A stretch of 8,320 nt of DNA, from contig PXDR01000194.1 in the NCBI GenBank assembly GCA_003566335.1, forward strand, positions 1-8,320, in the 5' to 3' direction. Below the pieces are notes generated by a model that was given only the letters and a program-made list of their open reading frames with translations, had not been told where the DNA came from and searched no databases. This DNA comes from Cyanobacteria bacterium T3Sed10_344R1. Its GTDB lineage: Bacteria; Cyanobacteriota; Cyanobacteriia; Phormidesmidales; Phormidesmidaceae. Position numbers and translations under genes: made by a program. Shown piece by piece: positions 5,263-8,320 of this stretch. Every line of letters begins with the position of its first letter. Position 1 is the first letter of the stretch.

Positions 5263-5901
5263 CTATTCAGCCTCGCTACCGTAGCCCACTGCATCCAGCA
5301 CGGCTGCGGTTTCAGAGGTCTCTTCAGACTCGCTGCCGCCAGGCATCCGAGGCTGTAGGACTGACACCACAACTTTCTCAGCTTCAGCTACCGCAACCAC
5401 ACCGGCAGGCAGCTTCAGCTCTCCCACGTGCAGCGCATCGCCGAGCTTGAGCTCAGACACATCAATGTCGAGCACTTCAGGAATGTCGTTAGGGGCGCAC
5501 TTCACCGACATTTCTGTCATCACTGTATCGAGGACGCCGCCTTCTTGGTCAACGCCGTAGGCTTCGCCAACAAAGTTGAGGGGGACGGTCACTTCTAGCT
5601 CAGACTGGCTAGCCACCGAGAAAAAGCTGAGGTGGTAAACCGCTTTTTTCCAGGGATGGGCCTGGACTTCCCGCAGCAGTGCTTTACCGCTCCAGGGCAT
5701 GTCGGGCACTTTGACGGTAATCAGTGTATTGTTCTCAGACGCCCGGCCTACTAAAAGCTGAGCTTCGTGGGCATCGAGGGATAGGGCTACCGAGTCCGAC
5801 CCGTTGTGGCCGTAAAGCACCGCAGGCATCCGCCCTTCGCGGCGCAGGGCTTTGGGCTTTTGATCCGCTGTGCGGGTCTTGCATTCAATCGTCAGTTCCA
5901 T
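5263..5901 (-). CDS. rplY: 50S ribosomal protein L25 / general stress protein Ctc
   Basis: Large-subunit ribosomal protein of the bL25/TL5/CTC family, which binds 5S rRNA. This is the long two-domain form (212 residues). The N-terminal 5S-rRNA-binding beta-barrel (about 2-93) has the signature RREGRMPAVLYG (20-31) and REVQAHPWKKAVYHLSF (77-93). The C-terminal TL5-type beta domain (about 98-184) includes VPLNFVGEAYGV and ELKLGDALHVGELKLP. The end (about 188-212) is an acidic, Ser/Glu-rich tail, probably disordered. ATG 5901 gives the standard family start (MELTIECKTR); only a weak purine stretch (GCGAGA) precedes it. It lies 69 bp downstream of purA on the same strand, with a small hairpin (TGAGG-TGG-CCTCA, 5953-5965) between, so cotranscription is likely. 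A HIP1 octamer (5255-5262) directly abuts the TAG stop. Confidence 0.96.
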   Translation of the reverse strand: MELTIECKTRTADQKPKALRREGRMPAVLYGHNGSDSVALSLDAHEAQLLVGRASENNTLITVKVPDMPWSGKALLREVQAHPWKKAVYHLSFFSVASQSELEVTVPLNFVGEAYGVDQEGGVLDTVMTEMSVKCAPNDIPEVLDIDVSELKLGDALHVGELKLPAGVVAVAEAEKVVVSVLQPRMPGGSESEETSETAAVLDAVGYGSEAE

Positions 5902-5970
5902 AGGAGTCTCGCTGAAGTCAGAAAAAAGAGAGGGATAGAAACGGTCAAACCTTGAGGTGGCCTCAGTCGC

Positions 5971-7308
5971 CTAAGCAACCTGGGACTGACTGCCGTTTTC
6001 GTAGAGCAGCGCTCGCTTAGGCCCGTGGATCGGGTCTTCTACGATGATAGTCTGGTCGCGGCTGGCCCCTAGGGACACAATGGCGATGGGCACTTCCATC
6101 AGTTCGGCGAGGAACTTGAGGTAGGCCAGGGCTTGTTTGGGCAGATCCTCTAGGGTACGACATTCTGCCGTGGACTGCTTCCAACCGGGCAGGGTTTTGT
6201 AGATTGGCTTGCATTGGCCAAACAATTCGGCACTGCCGGGTAGTTCGTGGCACTCCTTGCCGTTGAGGTCATAGGCGACGCAGACCTGGATTTCGTCTAC
6301 TTCGTCTAGTACGTCTAACTTGGTGATGGCGAGGCAGTCGAGGCCGTTGATTCGCACGGCGTAGCGGCCAATCACGGCATCAAACCAACCACAGCGGCGC
6401 TGGCGACCTGTGGTGGTGCCAAATTCGGCCCCGCGATCGCAAAGATGCTGACCAATTTCCCCCGAGAGTTCGGTGGGGAACGGCCCTTCGCCGACGCGGG
6501 TGGTGTAGGCTTTGGCCACGCCAATTACCCGGTCAATCATGGTGGGGCCAACCCCAGAGCCAATGCAGGCTCCCCCGGCCACCGGGTTGGAGGAGGTGAC
6601 GTAGGGATAGGTGCCGTGGTCAAGGTCGAGCAGAGTACCCTGAGCGCCCTCGAACAAAATATTTTTGCGCTGTTGAACCGCTTGGTAAATGGCCAGGGAG
6701 CTGTCGATGACGTGGGGCCGCAGCCGCTCGGCATACTGGGCATATTCGTCAAACACCGCCTGAGGATCCAGGGGCGGCAAATCGTAGAGTCGCTCTAGGA
6801 CAACGTTTTTGTTAGCGATTGTCCACTCCAGGTTTTCCCGAAAGCTCTTGAGATCCATCAGGTCGATCACCCGTAAGCCGGTGCGTTCCGACTTATCGGC
6901 ATAGGTGGGGCCAATCCCCCGCTTGGTGGTGCCGATTTTGTGGGTGCCCCGTCGCTCTTCGGCGGCTTGGTCAATCATGCGGTGGTACGGCATGGTGACG
7001 TGGGCGGTTTCGGAGATTTTGAGGTTGTCTGCCGAAACATTCAGGGTTTTGAGCTTGTCTAACTCAGCAATTAGGGCTTTTGGATCAATGACAGTGCCGC
7101 TGCCAATGACGCACTGAGTTGCTGGATAGAGGATGCCAGAAGGGATGAGGTGGAGTTTGAAGGTTTGATCTTTCACGACCACGGTGTGGCCAGCGTTTAC
7201 TCCGCCTTGATAACGAACGACAACATCAGCCGACCGGCTCAGCAGGTCAGTGATTTTTCCTTTGCCTTCATCACCCCATTGGGCACCAATGACTACAACG
7301 TTTGCCAA
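5971..7308 (-). CDS. purA: adenylosuccinate synthetase (starts at TTG)
   Basis: Catalyses IMP + aspartate + GTP to adenylosuccinate, the first committed step from IMP to AMP in purine synthesis; cytosolic homodimer. The 445-residue length matches the family (about 430-445). Motifs seen: GTP P-loop-like QWGDEGKGK at 10-18 (catalytic Asp14), NAGHT at 38-42 (catalytic His41), KIGTTKRGIGPTYADK at 124-139, FEGAQGTLLDLDHGTYP at 219-235, GTTTGRQRRCGWFDAV at 297-312, TKLDVLD at 329-335 and SLGASRDQT at 412-420. The start is TTG at 7306-7308 (LANVVVIGA): an in-frame TGA lies three codons upstream and the conserved core begins at once, so no ATG start is possible. No Shine-Dalgarno sequence precedes it. 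A near-consensus promoter lies at 7343-7372. rplY follows 69 bp downstream; I recall the purA-rplY pairing from other cyanobacteria. HIP1 at 6433. Confidence 0.97.
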   Translation of the reverse strand: MANVVVIGAQWGDEGKGKITDLLSRSADVVVRYQGGVNAGHTVVVKDQTFKLHLIPSGILYPATQCVIGSGTVIDPKALIAELDKLKTLNVSADNLKISETAHVTMPYHRMIDQAAEERRGTHKIGTTKRGIGPTYADKSERTGLRVIDLMDLKSFRENLEWTIANKNVVLERLYDLPPLDPQAVFDEYAQYAERLRPHVIDSSLAIYQAVQQRKNILFEGAQGTLLDLDHGTYPYVTSSNPVAGGACIGSGVGPTMIDRVIGVAKAYTTRVGEGPFPTELSGEIGQHLCDRGAEFGTTTGRQRRCGWFDAVIGRYAVRINGLDCLAITKLDVLDEVDEIQVCVAYDLNGKECHELPGSAELFGQCKPIYKTLPGWKQSTAECRTLEDLPKQALAYLKFLAELMEVPIAIVSLGASRDQTIIVEDPIHGPKRALLYENGSQSQVA

Positions 7309-7342
7309 GGGAATTCAGGTGCTAAAGTTCACACAAATTTCC

Positions 7343-7372
7343 ATTATGAGCAGCGCATGTTTACCCTGTCAA
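7343..7372 (-). promoter_or_regulatory. strong sigma70-type promoter of purA
   Basis: On the - strand the -35 box is TTGACA (7372-7367, perfect match), the spacer is 18 bp, and the -10 box is CATAAT (7348-7343, five of six). Transcription should start near 7336, leaving a leader of about 28 nt before the TTG start codon. Confidence 0.7.
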
Positions 7373-7529
7373 CTTGAAATTTGCAAGGTGTCCTTAGCCC
7401 TGATCTGCTGGGATCTGGGGGAATTTGGAGCTGCGATCGCAGCCTGAGTCAGCCAGCATCACCCCTAACTGAGCGGCCTGACCGGGGTTGTCTTGACTGG
7501 CGACTTCCCCCATATCTAGCTCAAATTAG

Positions 7530-7558
7530 TTACAACAAGACTATTCATTCTTTACACT
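7530..7558 (+). promoter_or_regulatory. candidate promoter for the deaminase homologue
   Basis: TTACAA (7530-7535, three of six to consensus), 17-bp spacer, TACACT (7553-7558, four of six). The stretch around it is AT-rich compared with its flanks. Transcription would start near 7565, giving a leader of about 230 nt that contains the 28-bp repeats. Weak call. Confidence 0.3.
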
Positions 7559-7667
7559 TTTTAACTTTTTGCCTGCCGTCTGCCCGTGCTGCGCGTCGGC
7601 CTGCTCCCCTCTTGCCCCCCTACATAGCCTTTCGCTTGACCGAGTTTGCTGGGGCTTTCCGCTTGTT

Positions 7668-7751
7668 TTTAGGTTCCGGTCTTCAGGATTCAGTCTTTAG
7701 GTTTCGGTCTTGAATTTTCAGTGCTTGGGGTTCCGGTTGGTTCCCAGATTC
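7668..7751 (+). repeat. degenerate 28-bp tandem direct repeats
   Basis: Two adjacent 28-bp units, 7668-7695 and 7696-7723, share TTTAGGTT, CGGTCTT and TTCAGT in register, with about six to seven mismatches. A weaker third unit (about 7724-7751) keeps GGTTCCGGT shifted by a base. The block ends 43 bp before the ATG at 7794. Confidence 0.55.
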
Positions 7752-7793
7752 TTTGTTCCTAGTTTTATTTTTCCCTAGCTTTAGGAGTTAGTC

Positions 7794-8320
7794 ATGAGTC
7801 TCTATGCCGAACTACATCGCCACCTTGGCGGATCTGTCGTACCCCGAATTCTCTGGCGCTACTTTGAGCGCAATCGTCCGGACATTTCGGGCCAGTTTGA
7901 CCACTATCCCGCCTTTGAGGACTTTTACACCCGTCCTCGCAATACCCTGGCGGAATATCTAGAGCTGCATACCCTAGTCGAAAGCGTCCAGACCGAAGAA
8001 GCCCTGCCGTACTTTATCTATCGGCTGATTCGCGGCGCGTATATTTTTGAGAATCTGGCCTACCTAGAACTGCGCTATACCCCCTACCTCCGCACCCCCG
8101 AGCATTTGCCTCAAAATCAGCGGATTGAGCAAATGGCCAAGATTGTGGAAATCGTGGGTCGGGCTAGCCAGCAAACAGAATATCCGGTGATTACCCGGCA
8201 GATTCTCTGTATGCACTCTCGGCTGCCCCATGAGGTCAACCGGGCGATTGTGGATTTAGCGGCCCAGTATCCCGACTATGTCTGTGCGGTGGATCTGGCT
8301 GGGGGCGATGTCCAGTACCA
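7794..8320 (+). CDS. adenosine deaminase family protein, 3'-truncated by window edge
   Basis: N-terminal 175 residues of an amidohydrolase-superfamily protein of the adenosine/AMP deaminase group (purine salvage; adenosine to inosine in typical members). Start ATG 7794 is supported by AGGAG (7783-7787) 6 nt upstream and by the family N-terminus MSLYAELHRHLGGS. The metal-binding pair is His8 and His10 in LHRHLGGS; further family landmarks are YLELRYTPYL (90-99) and VDLAGGD (166-172). The catalytic Glu and remaining metal ligands lie beyond the window, so activity cannot be judged. In canonical adenosine deaminases the motif is HxHLDG or HxHLEG, the acidic residue contacting the ribose 5'-OH or substrate; here it is Gly12, so a substrate other than free adenosine is possible. 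I recall closely similar cyanobacterial proteins annotated simply as adenosine deaminase. It is divergent from purA. Codon use looks native. Confidence 0.88.
   Translation, partial: MSLYAELHRHLGGSVVPRILWRYFERNRPDISGQFDHYPAFEDFYTRPRNTLAEYLELHTLVESVQTEEALPYFIYRLIRGAYIFENLAYLELRYTPYLRTPEHLPQNQRIEQMAKIVEIVGRASQQTEYPVITRQILCMHSRLPHEVNRAIVDLAAQYPDYVCAVDLAGGDVQY

Larger units (their letters stand above)
7309..7793. other. divergent intergenic region purA / deaminase homologue
   Basis: No convincing gene; frames crossing it have no recognisable protein content. From left to right it holds the purA promoter (- strand), a HIP1 octamer (7433-7440), a candidate + strand promoter (7530-7558), a pyrimidine-rich top-strand stretch (about 7590-7620) and degenerate 28-bp tandem repeats (7668-7751). 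The Shine-Dalgarno sequence of the downstream gene ends it. Confidence 0.55.

Noticed and set aside
5238..5450. + strand frame opposite the end of rplY
   Set aside because: Shadow of the well-supported L25 gene, with no initiation signal or family features.
7381..7713. 110-residue + strand frame in the purA/deaminase intergenic region
   Set aside because: No Shine-Dalgarno sequence, no protein-like pattern, and it overlaps regulatory and repeat sequence.

Overview
The window looks like a chromosomal piece of a moderately GC-rich cyanobacterium. The octamer GCGATCGC (HIP1, the hallmark cyanobacterial palindrome) occurs eight times (starts at 606, 1063, 1445, 1808, 4236, 5255, 6433 and 7433), far above chance. 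The proteins also have a cyanobacterial flavour: an ABA4-like membrane protein, a two-domain L25 with acidic tail, and a cyanobacterial-type adenosine-deaminase homologue. A filamentous Leptolyngbya-like organism is a guess; the sequence does not fix the genus.

Left part (1-2285, + strand): the 3' part of a phosphoglucomutase gene (glycogen and sugar-phosphate metabolism) runs with no spacing (TAA directly followed by ATG) into a TRIC/UPF0126-type cation-channel gene. A hairpin plus T-rich tail near 2249-2285 closes this transcription unit.

Middle part (2286-5019): a candidate promoter leads to a short Gly/Pro-rich protein of unknown function, ended by a 12-bp stem-loop. A patch with signs of transfer follows. 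It holds a truncated tyrosine-recombinase (integron-integrase-like) N-terminus on the - strand, a 96-bp segment bounded by 9-bp inverted repeats, and a complete solitary Mrr-type restriction endonuclease. No HIP1 octamer occurs between 1815 and 4236. Beyond it lie a convergent ABA4-like gene (- strand), a relic of a winged-helix protein C-terminus, and a GCGTAA-rich inverted-repeat cluster.

Right part (5020-8320): tRNA-Val(GAC) on the - strand with its own promoter, then two hairpins, then the - strand genes for ribosomal protein L25 (rplY) and adenylosuccinate synthetase (purA). purA starts at TTG and has a near-consensus promoter. Divergent from it, after about 485 bp that contain degenerate 28-bp tandem repeats, is the 5' part of an adenosine-deaminase-family gene that runs off the window. 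PurA (IMP towards AMP) and an adenosine/AMP-type deaminase would act on opposite sides of the purine interconversion cycle.

No clearly new multi-gene system is visible. The most unusual material is the relic-rich patch around the Mrr gene, the repeat cluster at 4849-4923, the small Gly/Pro-rich protein, and the altered metal/substrate motif of the deaminase homologue.
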